NCBI RefSeq assembly: GCF_021531255.1
Contig: NZ_JAFBIO010000001.1
Location: 496,001-560,000, forward strand
From: Allofournierella massiliensis
GTDB lineage: Bacteria; Bacillota; Clostridia; Oscillospirales; Ruminococcaceae
Direction: 5' to 3'
Length of the DNA stretch: 64,000 bases
The notes under the pieces were generated by a model. The model made no database searches. It was given only the letters and a program-made list of their open reading frames with translations, and was not told the origin of the DNA. This document shows positions 49,267 through 58,457 of the stretch, piece by piece (position 1 is the stretch's first letter; the number at the start of each line of letters is the position of its first letter). Both the position numbers and the translations under genes were made by a program.

Positions 49267-50710
49267 AATCAGTGTGTGGGATTTGGTAATCATTGGCGTA
49301 TATTTGATTACAATGATCAGTATCGGCGTCTATTGCATCAAGCGCGTCAAAAACAGCGGAGACTACTATGTCGCTGGCCGATCTTTCGGCCCCCTGGTAC
49401 TCATGGCTACCGTGTGCGCCACCATCATTGGCGGCAGCGGCCTGATGGGCCGGGCGGGCGTCGCTTATTCCAGCGGCTTCAAGGCCATCATTACGGCAGT
49501 GCCGTATCTCCTGGGGATGCTGATCTTTTCCGGGATAGCCGGCAGAATTTCCGATATCGGCATGAAGTACAACATCACGTCCATTCCGGAACTCTTTGAA
49601 ATGCGCTTCGGCAAAACCGCCAAGCTGCTTCTGTCCCTAATGATTGCCTTCACCATGATGGGTACGGTAGCGTCCCAGGTGACGGCCACGGCCACCATCG
49701 TGAAGATGCTGGGCGGCCAAATCGGCCTGTCCTATGAGATCGGCGCCCTGATTGCCTGCGTGGTATTTATGCTCTATACGGCGACCTCCGGCCTGTACGG
49801 TGTGGTCTATACTGATGTGCTGCAGTTTTATATTTTGATTTTGTTTGTCTATATTCTGATTCCGGTGGCATCCCTTCTGAACGTGGGTGGTTTCTCCAAC
49901 TTTACCGCCAATTTGGATCCCGGCCTGGTGCAGCCGTATGTCAACGGCAGCATTCTGGGCGATATTGTGACCTATCTGGTCTTTACCATGGCGGGTGCGG
50001 AGATGTGGCAGCGGGCTTTTGCGGCGAAGGACCGCAAATCCGCTAAGAAGGGCATGTTCCTTGGCACGGCTGTCTACGGTGTCACGATCTTCCTGGTGTT
50101 CTTCATGGGCATCATCGCGCACCAGATCATCGGCGATGATGTTCTGGCCCAGTACGGCTCCACGGATGCTGTAATCCCGGCACTGGCCATCAAGGTGCTG
50201 CCCATTGGTCTGACTGGTATCGCGCTGGCCGGCATGCTCTCCGTCATTATGTCCACGGCGGACAGCTATCTGCTGGTTTCCGTACAGACCTGTGTCAGCG
50301 ATATTGGCAAAACGATCTCTCCCGGAATGAGCGAGAAAACAGAGCTGCGGCTTTCCCGAATCTTTGCCGTGATTCTGCCCATTGGTGCCCTGGTGATCGC
50401 CCTTTATATCAAGAACGCCTACGCCACCTTGATGTTTGCCTGGTGCTTCTATGCCGCGGCGGCAGGCATTCCGGCCTTTGCCGCTCTGTTCTGGAAGAAA
50501 GCGACGAAGCAGGGAATCATCGCGGCAATGGTCAGCGGATTTACAGTTTGCATTGCATGGAAACTGCTGGGACAACCCTTTGGTCTGGGTGCAGCTGTGC
50601 CGGGCACCATCGCCTGCGCCATCGCACTGGTCACGGTGAGTCTTGCCACGTATCAAAAGCACCCGGCACCGTTCTTGAGCGCCTCGGAGGATGTCCCCGT
50701 CGCCGAGTAA
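49253..50710 (+). CDS. Sodium:solute symporter (SSS family)
   Basis: This 485-residue transporter has about 13 transmembrane helices. Family marks are DYYVAGRSFGPLVLMATV near the N-terminus, GGSGLMGRAGVAYSSGFKA, SGLYGVVYTDVLQFYIL and, in the middle, GMLSVIMSTADSYLLV, the sodium-binding region. A GTG start at 49253 has AAAGGAG 6 nt upstream. It imports a small solute such as an amino acid, sugar, acid or vitamin with Na+; the substrate cannot be read. It is the main intact cargo of the island and probably under the MarR protein. Confidence 0.9.
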   Translation: MNHSEISVWDLVIIGVYLITMISIGVYCIKRVKNSGDYYVAGRSFGPLVLMATVCATIIGGSGLMGRAGVAYSSGFKAIITAVPYLLGMLIFSGIAGRISDIGMKYNITSIPELFEMRFGKTAKLLLSLMIAFTMMGTVASQVTATATIVKMLGGQIGLSYEIGALIACVVFMLYTATSGLYGVVYTDVLQFYILILFVYILIPVASLLNVGGFSNFTANLDPGLVQPYVNGSILGDIVTYLVFTMAGAEMWQRAFAAKDRKSAKKGMFLGTAVYGVTIFLVFFMGIIAHQIIGDDVLAQYGSTDAVIPALAIKVLPIGLTGIALAGMLSVIMSTADSYLLVSVQTCVSDIGKTISPGMSEKTELRLSRIFAVILPIGALVIALYIKNAYATLMFAWCFYAAAAGIPAFAALFWKKATKQGIIAAMVSGFTVCIAWKLLGQPFGLGAAVPGTIACAIALVTVSLATYQKHPAPFLSASEDVPVAE

Positions 50711-50751
50711 TCATATCCGTTTGTTTCTACACATTGTCTGAAATTAGCTAA

Positions 50752-50794
50752 ATGACCCGTCAGCTATTGTGCTTCGCAATAGCTGACGGGTCAT
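50752..50794. repeat. 18-bp perfect inverted repeat with 7-nt loop
   Basis: ATGACCCGTCAGCTATTG and its exact complement flank TGCTTCG after the symporter gene. No T-run follows on the plus strand. The 199 bases from 50711 to 50909 hold nothing else recognisable. Confidence 0.8.
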
Positions 50795-50909
50795 GGTCTA
50801 TCTCTGTAGCTGTGAATGTGGGATTAGTCCAAACGTCATCCCGAAGCAAAAGCGTCTCAATGAAAAGTGGGCCGTCGCAATTTCACAGAGAAAAGTGTAA
50901 GTCTATGGT

Positions 50910-51488
50910 ATGGAATATCCCAACAGTTTTTTGGATATTACCTATCCGGATTCCAATACGGAAACAGAACGCCCCACGCTGTTCTATTTCCACGGCGGCG
51001 GATTCTTTGGCGGCAGCAAGAACATGGGCGACCCCATGGCTGCCAACGAGGCAACGGCGCTGCTGGATGATCTCTGCGCACAGGGCTACAACATTGTCAA
51101 TGTGGATTATGCGCTTGTTCCGGATTATCATTTTCCGGTTCCGCTGATCCAGATAAATGATGCGATTCGCTTTATCGCAGAATATAAAGACGAGTATCAT
51201 ATCAACACGGACAACATCATTCTGATGGGAAGCTCCGCCGGAGCAATTATGACTGCACAATACGGAACGGTCCTGTCCAATCCCGCATATGCGGCGCTTC
51301 TGAACATTGAGCCGGCGTTGAACCTGGAACAGGTTTCCGCGGTGGTCATTGACGATGCCCCGATTGACTACGGAAATATGGTTCTGGGCTGCAAAATGCT
51401 GATCGGCAACTATGTCAAGGGTTCCATCTATCTGAATAAAGAGGAGCTGAACCGGTACGAGTGCATCCCGCACATGACCATGAGATAG
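50910..51488 (+). pseudogene. Alpha/beta hydrolase (esterase-like), truncated
   Basis: About 190 residues of an HSL/BD-FAE-like esterase remain: the oxyanion motif FYFHGGGFFGGSKN and the nucleophile elbow LMGSSAGAIMTAQYG are present. Coding stops at RYECIPHMT, where relatives continue with the Asp and His of the triad. A stop codon (TAA) lies a few codons before the ATG in the same frame and no ribosome binding site is seen, so the 5' end is also doubtful. It is inactive by loss of the catalytic His. Confidence 0.65.
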
Positions 51489-51571
51489 AGGTTACGCCTA
51501 CATTTTATCACAAACCTCTTTCACAAAATCATATAGCTTTTTCCCTCTGGTTGTGCTATCCCCGTTCCGCA

Positions 51572-51865
51572 TACGGTCACCTGAAGGCCTTGCTGGACTC
51601 CGCTGGCCTGCCCAGCATTCGGTTCCACGACCTTCGTCATACCTTCGCCACCCACGCCCTGTCCAGCGGCGTCGATGCCAAGACCCTGTCCGGAATTCTG
51701 GGCCACACCAAGGCGTCCTTCACACTGGACACCTACACCCACGTCACTGGAGATATGCAGCAGAGGGCCGCCGATATCGTCGGCGGATTCATGACAGATT
51801 TCTTCGGAGAGGAGTTGAAACCATGGCAAAGCGCAGGAAACGGGGCACCGGAAGCATCCACCTGA
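51572..51865 (+). pseudogene. Tyrosine integrase, C-terminal fragment
   Basis: About 97 residues of the catalytic domain remain: [19 protein letters not shown] (HxxR), [19 protein letters not shown] (second His and the nucleophile Tyr), and a tail to NGAPEAST. The N-terminal and core-binding parts are missing. Its 3' end overlaps the start of the full integrase by 43 nt, the arrangement of tandem integrase pairs, so the first of two integrases has been deleted. Confidence 0.75.
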
Positions 51866-53259
51866 GAAAAGATGGCCGCTGGGAGGGCCGGTGTCTCATC
51901 GGCTACGACGAAAAAGGCCTTCCCAAAACTAAAAATGTTCTGGCTAAGACCAAGTCAGAATGTATTGAAAAATTGAAGGCACTACAGCAAACGCTGGCCG
52001 CACCCACTCCCAGTCAGGCCAAGCCCCGGATGACTGTCCGCGAATGGCTGGACTTCTGGTATCAGACCCACAAAAAGCCCACGCTTCGTCCCAACACCCA
52101 GATGTCCTATGAACAGCGAATCTACGGCCACATCATCCCGGCCCTGGGCAACATCCCGCTGGACAAACTGACGCAGAATGACCTGCAGCAGTTCTATACA
52201 AACCTCAAGCAAAGCGGCAGGCGGAAGGATGCGGACCGCTACGGCGAAGGGCTATCCGACCAAACAGTACGCGGCTGTCACAGTACCCTGCGTTCCGCAC
52301 TGGCAAAGGCTGTGGAAGAAAAGCTGATCATCCGAAACCCCGCGGACGGCTGCAGGCTTCCCTCCGCCAAGGCCAGGGAGATGCAGGTGCTAACCCCGGA
52401 GGAAATGCAGCGTCTCTTGATTCAAGCCAAAGAGGACGGCTGTTACGAGCTTCTCTTGCTGGAACTGTCCACCGGATTGCGGCGGGGCGAAATTCTAGCC
52501 CTGCAATGGGATGACCTGAACTTCAACACAGGGGCGCTCCGGGTGGAACGGCAGGTCCATCGTGTAAAAGGAGAGCTTGTCGTCTCACAGCCCAAAACCC
52601 ACAGTTCCAACCGGACGGTCATTCTTCCCTCCCCTGTCTTGAAAGTTCTGAAGGAATACCGTCAAACCGTGACCTCCCGCTGGATGTTCCCATCTCCTGT
52701 CATGGAGGATTCTCCTCTGGACCCAGCTTCCGTCCGCAAACGGCTCCAGACTGTGCTGGAACGGGCTGGATGCAAAAAGGTTCGTTTCCATGATCTCCGG
52801 CACACCTTCGCAACCACCGCTCTGGAACGCGGAATGGACACCAAGACTCTCTCCACCATCATCGGCCACGTCTCCACCTCCACCACGCTGAACATCTACG
52901 CCCATGTGACAGATGAGATGCGGCGCACAGCGGCTGTGAAGATCGACCGCGGTATCAGCAAAACAGAGCCGCAGAAAGCAAACGATAGCGCTGCACCCAG
53001 AAAGCCAGCCCCATCCACCTTCCAGCCGTACAAGGGCCAGCGACGCAAGCCAGGCACAGGCTGTGTCTCACAGGTCAACGACAAGCTCTGGGAGGGCCGC
53101 TACTCCCCTATCTGGCCCGACGGAAAAAAGCACCCGCGCAACGTCTACGCCCACAGCAAAGAGGAGTGTGAGCGGTTACTGGCAGAGATGATACAAGAAG
53201 TGAAAACGGAGATTGCCGCCGAAAAGGAGCGGCTGAACCTCAGCAAACAGGCAGGCTGA
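51823..53259 (+). CDS. Tyrosine recombinase (integrase) with a repeated arm-binding-like domain
   Basis: This 478-residue site-specific integrase starts at 51823 (AGGAG 8 nt upstream). Its N-terminal arm-binding-like segment is [20 protein letters not shown]. The core-binding domain (about 65-170) opens with [20 protein letters not shown]. In the catalytic domain the Arg is in [12 protein letters not shown], HxxR in [15 protein letters not shown], then [18 protein letters not shown] with the Tyr nucleophile. After the catalytic domain, residues about 420-478 repeat the first domain: [20 protein letters not shown] and [13 protein letters not shown]. It should integrate the island at the adjacent tRNA-Thr. 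Confidence 0.92.
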   Translation: MAKRRKRGTGSIHLRKDGRWEGRCLIGYDEKGLPKTKNVLAKTKSECIEKLKALQQTLAAPTPSQAKPRMTVREWLDFWYQTHKKPTLRPNTQMSYEQRIYGHIIPALGNIPLDKLTQNDLQQFYTNLKQSGRRKDADRYGEGLSDQTVRGCHSTLRSALAKAVEEKLIIRNPADGCRLPSAKAREMQVLTPEEMQRLLIQAKEDGCYELLLLELSTGLRRGEILALQWDDLNFNTGALRVERQVHRVKGELVVSQPKTHSSNRTVILPSPVLKVLKEYRQTVTSRWMFPSPVMEDSPLDPASVRKRLQTVLERAGCKKVRFHDLRHTFATTALERGMDTKTLSTIIGHVSTSTTLNIYAHVTDEMRRTAAVKIDRGISKTEPQKANDSAAPRKPAPSTFQPYKGQRRKPGTGCVSQVNDKLWEGRYSPIWPDGKKHPRNVYAHSKEECERLLAEMIQEVKTEIAAEKERLNLSKQAG

Positions 53260-53270
53260 CAAAAAAATCC

Positions 53271-53308
53271 CGGCCTCCGGAACAAACAATTCCGGAGGCC
53301 GTTTTTTT
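53271..53308 (+). terminator. Terminator of integrase gene
   Basis: CGGCCTCCGGAA and its perfect complement with a 7-nt loop are followed by seven T. Confidence 0.85.
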
Positions 53309-53383
53309 CTGTCTGTGGGCAGCGCTGTGGTCAAAAATAATCCACAATTTTTAATTGCCCCTAAAAGTTGCAAAAAGTAAAGA

Positions 53384-53418
53384 AAAACAGCCTATTTCCG
53401 AAGAAATAAGCTGTTTTC
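53384..53418 (-). terminator. Element-borne terminator after tRNA-Thr
   Basis: AAAACAG-x-x-TATTTC pairs with GAAATA-AGCTGTTTT, with a T-rich minus-strand tail, just inside the island end. It replaces the displaced original at 47330. Confidence 0.65.
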
Positions 53419-53419
53419 T

Positions 53420-53495
<76 letters not shown>

Positions 53496-53497
53496 AA

Positions 53498-53574
53498 TGG
53501 CGACCCGGATCAGGCTCGAACTGACGACCTCTAGCGTGACAGGCTAGCGTTCTAACCAACTGAACTACCGGGCC
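53498..53574 (-). tRNA. tRNA-Asp (anticodon GTC)
   Basis: It is about 77 nt with encoded CCA; the anticodon stem CTAGC/GCTAG with loop CTGTCAC and T arm GTCAG/CTGAT pair. It is cotranscribed with tRNA-Thr from the promoter at 53618. The left boundary may be off by one base. Confidence 0.95.
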
Positions 53575-53617
53575 TCATTTGTTTGGTTTGTTGTGAGTGT
53601 CACTCGCAACGCTGTTT

Positions 53618-53646
53618 ATTATACGGGATGGATCGCATTTTGTCAA
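53618..53646 (-). promoter_or_regulatory. Consensus promoter of tRNA-Asp/tRNA-Thr
   Basis: Minus-strand TTGACA and TATAAT are separated by exactly 17 nt. Confidence 0.88.
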
Positions 53647-53701
53647 CAACTTTTTTAAATTTTTTCCAAAAAAGTTTTTTGTTTTTTCCGGCCCTTTCCT
53701 C

Positions 53702-53730
53702 TTGACAAAAGGCCTCTTTTTTTGTATCAT
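53702..53730 (+). promoter_or_regulatory. Promoter of tRNA-Trp
   Basis: TTGACA and TATCAT are separated by 17 nt, 17 nt before the tRNA. Confidence 0.85.
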
Positions 53731-53747
53731 ATGCAAGTAGCCTTTTT

Positions 53748-53823
53748 AGGGGTATAGCTCAGCTGGTAGAGCAGCGGTCTCCAAAACCGCGTGCCGAGGG
53801 TTCGAATCCTTCTGCCCCTGCCA
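53748..53823 (+). tRNA. tRNA-Trp (anticodon CCA)
   Basis: It is 76 nt with encoded CCA. The acceptor AGGGGTA/TGCCCCT, anticodon stem GCGGT/ACCGC with loop CTCCAAA and T arm GAGGG/CCTTC pair. Confidence 0.96.
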
Positions 53824-53825
53824 AA

Positions 53826-53858
53826 AAGCCATGCGGTTCGCCGCATGGCTTCTTTTTT
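53826..53858 (+). terminator. Terminator of tRNA-Trp
   Basis: AAGCCATGCGG and its complement with a TTCG tetraloop are followed by a C and seven T. Confidence 0.88.
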
Positions 53859-53903
53859 TCTGCGGGTCTGCCCGGGTATCTTCCCGGGCGGGCCCTTTTG
53901 CGT

Positions 53904-54935
53904 TTATTCCCACAACAGCAGGCCGGCGCTTACCTGGCGGCTGTACAAATCCCGGCCCTCCCCGGCGGCCCGGTGGCTGTCGGCAAAGCCGAACCGCTGC
54001 CCAAAGCCGAACACATCCGCCCCCGGGGCCCAGGTCTGGCTTATCAGTTCTTCCAGCTCCTTCTGCACCTGGGCTTCCAGCTCCCCGGCCCGGCGCTCCT
54101 CCCCGGTCTTGAGCCGGACAAAGGCATCCAGGCTCAGGCTGAGGGACCAATCCTTGCCCCCCTGGATCCGGTAGGTGATGAGGGCCGGTTCCAGCTGGAT
54201 CCGGCTGCCGCCCTCCCCCTGCCAGACCACCGAGTGGGTCTGCCCGTCCAGAAGGGCCGCCAGGGCTGCCAGGTTGCCCTCCCAGAGCCGGGGCTCGGTA
54301 TCCCCTTCCCGGTAGAAATCCAGCCCCTGGCAGGTGAGCAGGCCTTTTTCCCCTTCCCAGGCCAGCAGGGGCACCAGGGCAGGGCTACCCTGGCTGCTGA
54401 GCCGGTAGGCATAGGCCCGGTAGCTTCCCTCTTCCTCCAGCCGGGAAAGGCCCGCCGTCAGGGCCTGCCAGTCGGTATCCTCTTTTTCCAGCAGAGCGGC
54501 CTCGGCCTGGTACTCATACACCCGCAGGTTGCCGCAGCCCCGTTCCGGCTTTCGCCAGAAAGCCGAGGCCTGCCGGATTCCTTCCCGGCCGGCGTTCCCT
54601 TCCAGCAGCAGATACTCGCAGTGGCCGAAGTAGAATTTTCCTCCCGCCTGCTGCTGAATCTCTTCCAGCGCCTTGCCCTCGTCCTCTGCCCCGGCCGTGA
54701 ACAGGCTCCACTTTTCCTCCGATTCCCCCGGGCCCACCGAGCGGCAGAGCAGCCCCAGCCGCACCGTCTCGCCGGGGGCCTCCAGCACGGCCTGAACAAT
54801 CCAGGAATCCTTTTGTGAGACGTCCCGGCATCCGGCCAGGCTCAGGGCAAAAAGGGCCAGAAAAGCCGCCAGCAGGGCTTTCAGCCCGCCTTTTTTGTTT
54901 TGGGCCCCATGAGATACAATACCGCCGCCAGCCAT
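53904..54935 (-). CDS. gerC: Ger(x)C-type spore germination lipoprotein
   Basis: This is about 343 residues with a lipoprotein signal: a hydrophobic run ALLAAFLALFALSLAGCRD with the lipobox Cys. The mature part is diverged but has the GerC end pattern, QVQKELEELISQTWAPGADV followed by FGFGQRFG. GerC subunits anchor the germinant receptor at the outer face of the spore inner membrane. The start is uncertain: ATG at 54935 lacks a well-spaced ribosome binding site, and translation may be coupled to the gerB stop at 54881. It is last in the gerA-gerB-gerC operon. Confidence 0.75.
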   Translation of the reverse strand: MAGGGIVSHGAQNKKGGLKALLAAFLALFALSLAGCRDVSQKDSWIVQAVLEAPGETVRLGLLCRSVGPGESEEKWSLFTAGAEDEGKALEEIQQQAGGKFYFGHCEYLLLEGNAGREGIRQASAFWRKPERGCGNLRVYEYQAEAALLEKEDTDWQALTAGLSRLEEEGSYRAYAYRLSSQGSPALVPLLAWEGEKGLLTCQGLDFYREGDTEPRLWEGNLAALAALLDGQTHSVVWQGEGGSRIQLEPALITYRIQGGKDWSLSLSLDAFVRLKTGEERRAGELEAQVQKELEELISQTWAPGADVFGFGQRFGFADSHRAAGEGRDLYSRQVSAGLLLWE

Positions 54936-55855
54936 AAGAGCGCCTGTTCCCCTCCCCGCAGATAGTTTTCCGGGCTGCCGCTGTACAGGAAAGCCGAACC
55001 GGCCAGGGTCAGCCCGCCCGCCCACCAAAGGCAGGAGCCAGGCAGCCCCAGCCGGCGGCGCAGACGGGCCAGCCAAAGGGCCCCCAGCACCAGCCGGCTG
55101 TAAAAAAGCAGCAGCAAAACCGGCATATACAGAATATCGAACCGACGGAACACCGACAGAAGCCCCAGGCGGGCCGCGTCGAAGGCGCCTCCTTCCTCCT
55201 GCCAGATGAGGGCCGCCAATACCCACAACAGGCTCTGGGCCGCCCATATCGTGCCCAGGTACCGTCCGCTTTGGGCCAGAAAGCCGGGCCTGCGGCCCTC
55301 TTTTTCCGCCCAATAGAGCAGTTCCGGCAGAAAGAAGAGGGCGCTGCCCGCCGCACCCGCCAGGGCCCCGGCCTCAATAGGTTCGTCGGGCAGGTTGGTG
55401 ATCCGGCACTGCCCCGCCAGGGAGAAAAGCACCAGCACCCCCTCCCCGGCCGCCAGCCAGAGGGCCACGCTGCCGGCCCGGTAGGCCGCCCTCTCCCCCC
55501 AATACACGCCCCAGCCGGCCGCCAGCAGGGCCAGAGCCCCAAAGATGAGCAGGTCGCTGTCCTCATCCGCATAGAGGGTATAAAAGCGCCAGCCCTCCTT
55601 TAAGGTGCGCATCAGGGCCAGCAGTACCGCGGCCCCGGCCAGGGCCCCATACAGCCGCCTGCCCCCCGGCCTGCGGCCGGACAGAAGGGCCAAAAGGCCC
55701 CAGAAACCCAGCAGGGCCAGGCCCAGGCCCCAGATCCTCTCCCGCAAAGGGTAGGCCGAAGCGGCCCCGTAGCCCCAGGAAAAAAAGACCTCGGCAAGGG
55801 AGGCCGCCAGCACCAGGGCCAGGGGGGAGGGTTGGTTTTGGGCTGCTTTCTCCAT
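54881..55855 (-). CDS. gerB: GerB-type germination permease subunit
   Basis: This 324-residue integral membrane protein has about ten hydrophobic helices and is related to amino-acid/polyamine permeases. The marker region in the fifth to sixth helix, GSVALWLAAGEGVLVLFSLA followed by ITNLPDEP, matches the GerAB pattern. It is short and strongly diverged, with many Ala, Leu and Trp. GerB subunits carry the germinant-binding site. The gene begins 1 nt after gerA and overlaps gerC, so position supports the call more than similarity does. Confidence 0.75.
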   Translation of the reverse strand: MEKAAQNQPSPLALVLAASLAEVFFSWGYGAASAYPLRERIWGLGLALLGFWGLLALLSGRRPGGRRLYGALAGAAVLLALMRTLKEGWRFYTLYADEDSDLLIFGALALLAAGWGVYWGERAAYRAGSVALWLAAGEGVLVLFSLAGQCRITNLPDEPIEAGALAGAAGSALFFLPELLYWAEKEGRRPGFLAQSGRYLGTIWAAQSLLWVLAALIWQEEGGAFDAARLGLLSVFRRFDILYMPVLLLLFYSRLVLGALWLARLRRRLGLPGSCLWWAGGLTLAGSAFLYSGSPENYLRGGEQALLWLAAVLYLMGPKTKKAG

Positions 55856-55856
55856 C

Positions 55857-57299
55857 TTACTTCTCCATCTCTTTCAGGTCATAGGAACTTTCGTTGAGGG
55901 CCGGCCAGGAAAACCGGAGCAGGCCATCCCGCACCGCCCCCCGGCGCAGGGGCAGGAAGGGATAGGCAAAGGGGTATTCCGCCTCCCCCGAGCCGCAGAC
56001 CGACAGGATCAGCACCATGAGAAGGGCCGAGAGCCCCACCGGCCCGAACCAGCCCCCCGCCAGCAGGAACAGGATCCGCAGGATGGTGATCTGCTCGTAG
56101 AGGGAGGGCAGCACGAACATGGAGATGGCCGTAAAGGCGGTGACGATGAGCACCGGGGTACTGAGAATGCCGGCCGCCACCGCCGAATCCCCGATGAGCA
56201 GGGCCGAAAACAGCCCCACCGTGTGGCCGATGGGCTTGGGCAGCCGCAGGCCCGCCTCCCGGATGATCTCCAGCATGAGGGTGACCAGGACGACCTCCAC
56301 CATCAGGGGCCAGGGGGTGGATTGCTCCGCCCCCAGCACCTTCATCATCAGCGCCTGGGGCAGGATCTGGGGGGCATACTGGGCGGCGCAGACATACACC
56401 CCCGGCAGCAGGATGGACAGAAAAAAGGCCCCGTATTTCAAAAGCCGGAGAAAGCTGGCAAAAAAGGCTTTCTGGGCGTAGTCATCCAGGCTTTGGAAAT
56501 GCTCGGCAAAAAAATAGGGCAGGATGAGGGCGAAGGGGCTGCCGTTCACCAACAGCACCACCTTGCCCTCGCAGAGCTTGGCGCAGGCGGTCACCGGCCG
56601 CTCGGTATACCCCACCCCCTGGAAAAGGCTCCACCGGCGCTTTTGCAGGTAGGGGGTGAGATAGCTGCTGTCAAACAGGACCGGCAGCCGGGCATTCTGC
56701 AGCCGGCGGCGCACCTGGTCCACCAGGCGGCGGGGGGCATGGAGGGGGGAATAGCAGAGGGCCACCTCGGTCTTGGTGCGCTCGCCCAGCTGCAGAATTT
56801 CCATATTCAGCCCGCCGCCCCGCATCAGCCGGCGCAGAAGGCCCATATTCACCCGTACCAGGTCGGTAAAACCCTCCCGGGAACCCCGCATATTCCCCTC
56901 CCCCGAGGGCTCCTGCACCGCCCGGTGGGTCATGCTCTGGGCGGCCAGGCAGATGGCCCGGCTGCAGCCCTCGATAAACAAAAGGGCAAAGCCCGCCGTG
57001 AGCCGGTTCATGGCGTCCGAATAAGTGGCGGCCAGCTGGGGCTCCACCGGCAGGTCGGTGCGGGTAAAGATATACCGCAGCAGGGCCTCGCCGCTGGGCT
57101 TGGGGCCCTCCACCTCGGCAAGGTATTCCAAAAGCATCACCCAGAGCTTTTCGGTGCTGGCAATGCCGTCAAACAGACAGACCGCGCAGGGCACCCCCTG
57201 GATTTCCAGCTTCTTTGAATAAAAATCCGCCGAGCCGCCCACGCTCTCCTTCAGCCGGGAAATATTTTCCCCGGCATGGGGCGAAAGTTTTTCCTCCAT
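55857..57299 (-). CDS. gerA: GerA-type spore germination receptor subunit
   Basis: This 480-residue subunit has a soluble N-terminal domain (residues 1-265) and a membrane domain with about five helices. Recognisable GerA segments are DLVRVNMGLLRRLMRGGGLN, CEGKVVLLVNGSPFALILPY, QSLDDYAQKAFFASFLRLL, LRLPKPIGHTVGLFSALLIG and FLLAGGWFGPVGL. The start at 57299 has AGAGGG 8 nt upstream; sequence to the right of it is in the DUF421 gene on the other strand. It forms a germinant receptor with gerB and gerC. The ligand is unknown. Confidence 0.9.
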   Translation of the reverse strand: MEEKLSPHAGENISRLKESVGGSADFYSKKLEIQGVPCAVCLFDGIASTEKLWVMLLEYLAEVEGPKPSGEALLRYIFTRTDLPVEPQLAATYSDAMNRLTAGFALLFIEGCSRAICLAAQSMTHRAVQEPSGEGNMRGSREGFTDLVRVNMGLLRRLMRGGGLNMEILQLGERTKTEVALCYSPLHAPRRLVDQVRRRLQNARLPVLFDSSYLTPYLQKRRWSLFQGVGYTERPVTACAKLCEGKVVLLVNGSPFALILPYFFAEHFQSLDDYAQKAFFASFLRLLKYGAFFLSILLPGVYVCAAQYAPQILPQALMMKVLGAEQSTPWPLMVEVVLVTLMLEIIREAGLRLPKPIGHTVGLFSALLIGDSAVAAGILSTPVLIVTAFTAISMFVLPSLYEQITILRILFLLAGGWFGPVGLSALLMVLILSVCGSGEAEYPFAYPFLPLRRGAVRDGLLRFSWPALNESSYDLKEMEK

Positions 57300-57344
57300 C
57301 CCGTTTTCCCTCTTTTCATGGTTTTGACCGGAAAGGCGCCCGCC

Positions 57345-58037
57345 ATGCTGCTTTTGTTTGCCCGCACGGCTCTGGTATACCTGCTCATCCTGCTGCTTAT
57401 GCGCTTTATGGGCAAGCGGCAGCTGGGGGAACTGCAGCCCTCGGACCTTACCTCCACCATCCTGATCTCCAACCTGGCATCCATCCCCATCGAACAGCCG
57501 GAACTGCCCTTCTGGGCCAGCCTGACCCCCATCCTGCTCATCGCCTGCCTGGAGATCCTGGTTTCCTGGGTGGGCATCCACTGCCGGCCCCTGGGGCGGC
57601 TGCTCAGCGGCAAGCCCATTCCGGTGATCCGGGGCGGACAGATCGACCAGGACGCCCTGAAACAGCTCCGCTTTTCGGCCGCGGACCTGCTGGCCGCCCT
57701 GCGCGCCAAGGATATTTTTTCCCCCGAAGAGGTGGCTTATGCAGTGATCGAGACCGACGGGGCCCTGAATGTCTGCAAATCCCCCCAGGCCGACACCCCC
57801 ACCCGGCAGGATCTGGCCCTGCCCTGCCCGGAGAATTTCCGCCCCACCCTGCCCTTTGTGGTGAACGGGGAGGTGCTGGCCGACAACCTTGGCTGGTGCG
57901 GCCACGACCGGGCCTGGCTGGACAGAATGCTGAAGAAAAAGGGGCTGGAACTGGGTCAGGTTCTTCTGGCGCTGGGAGATGATTCCGAAACTCTGACCCT
58001 GATCCAAAAAGAAAAGGCCTCCGCCCAAAGGCGGTGA
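57345..58037 (+). CDS. DUF421 membrane protein (YetF/YrbG-like)
   Basis: This 230-residue protein opens with the family N-terminus LLLFARTALVYLLILLLMRF, MGKRQLGELQPSDLTSTIL and LASIPIEQPELPFW, followed by two further helices, then the cytosolic DUF421 domain with GKPIPVIRGGQID, RFSAADLLAALRAKDIFSPE and VAYAVIETDGALNV. The start at 57345 has AAAGG 9 nt upstream; earlier in-frame ATG codons lie in the gerA 5' region on the opposite strand. DUF421 proteins are common in spore formers and some have been linked to germination or spore lipid functions, but no reaction is known. Confidence 0.88.
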   Translation: MLLLFARTALVYLLILLLMRFMGKRQLGELQPSDLTSTILISNLASIPIEQPELPFWASLTPILLIACLEILVSWVGIHCRPLGRLLSGKPIPVIRGGQIDQDALKQLRFSAADLLAALRAKDIFSPEEVAYAVIETDGALNVCKSPQADTPTRQDLALPCPENFRPTLPFVVNGEVLADNLGWCGHDRAWLDRMLKKKGLELGQVLLALGDDSETLTLIQKEKASAQRR

Positions 58038-58088
58038 CCCGTCAAGATACAGATATAAAATACAAGCATCACAAGGAGGCGTTTGGAT

Positions 58089-58457
58089 ATGCGGCGTTTT
58101 GCGGCCGCGGCGGCCCTGACCCTTGCCTGCCTGGCGGCGGTGATCTTTGCCTGCCAGTGGACGGACCGCTGCCTGGGAGAATGGGAGGACCTGCTGGAAC
58201 GAACCCGACAGGCCGCCCAGCGGGGCGACCTGGAAGAGGCAAGGCTGCTCACCCAGGCCCTGAACCGCTCCCTGGAAGAGCATGAGGCAGGCCTGACCCT
58301 TTTGTTCCGGAAGGATTTCCTGGCCAACCTGAAGTCCAGGTTCCGGGAAATGGAAAGCTATCTGGCCGCCGAGAGCGACCAGGACCTGCTCAATTCGGTG
58401 GCCCAGGCCGAGATCCAGCTGGAACTTTTGCAGGATTTATTTTTCGGAATTTTTTGA
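58089..58457 (+). CDS. DUF4363 family protein
   Basis: This 122-residue protein has one N-terminal membrane helix or uncleaved signal ([20 protein letters not shown]), followed by an all-helical extracytoplasmic part with [19 protein letters not shown] and a [16 protein letters not shown] segment. It matches the small DUF4363 proteins that are paired with DUF421 genes in clostridial spore formers. AGGAGG lies 9 nt before the ATG. Its 3' end overlaps the convergent nrdR 3' end by 21 nt. Confidence 0.8.
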   Translation: MRRFAAAAALTLACLAAVIFACQWTDRCLGEWEDLLERTRQAAQRGDLEEARLLTQALNRSLEEHEAGLTLLFRKDFLANLKSRFREMESYLAAESDQDLLNSVAQAEIQLELLQDLFFGIF

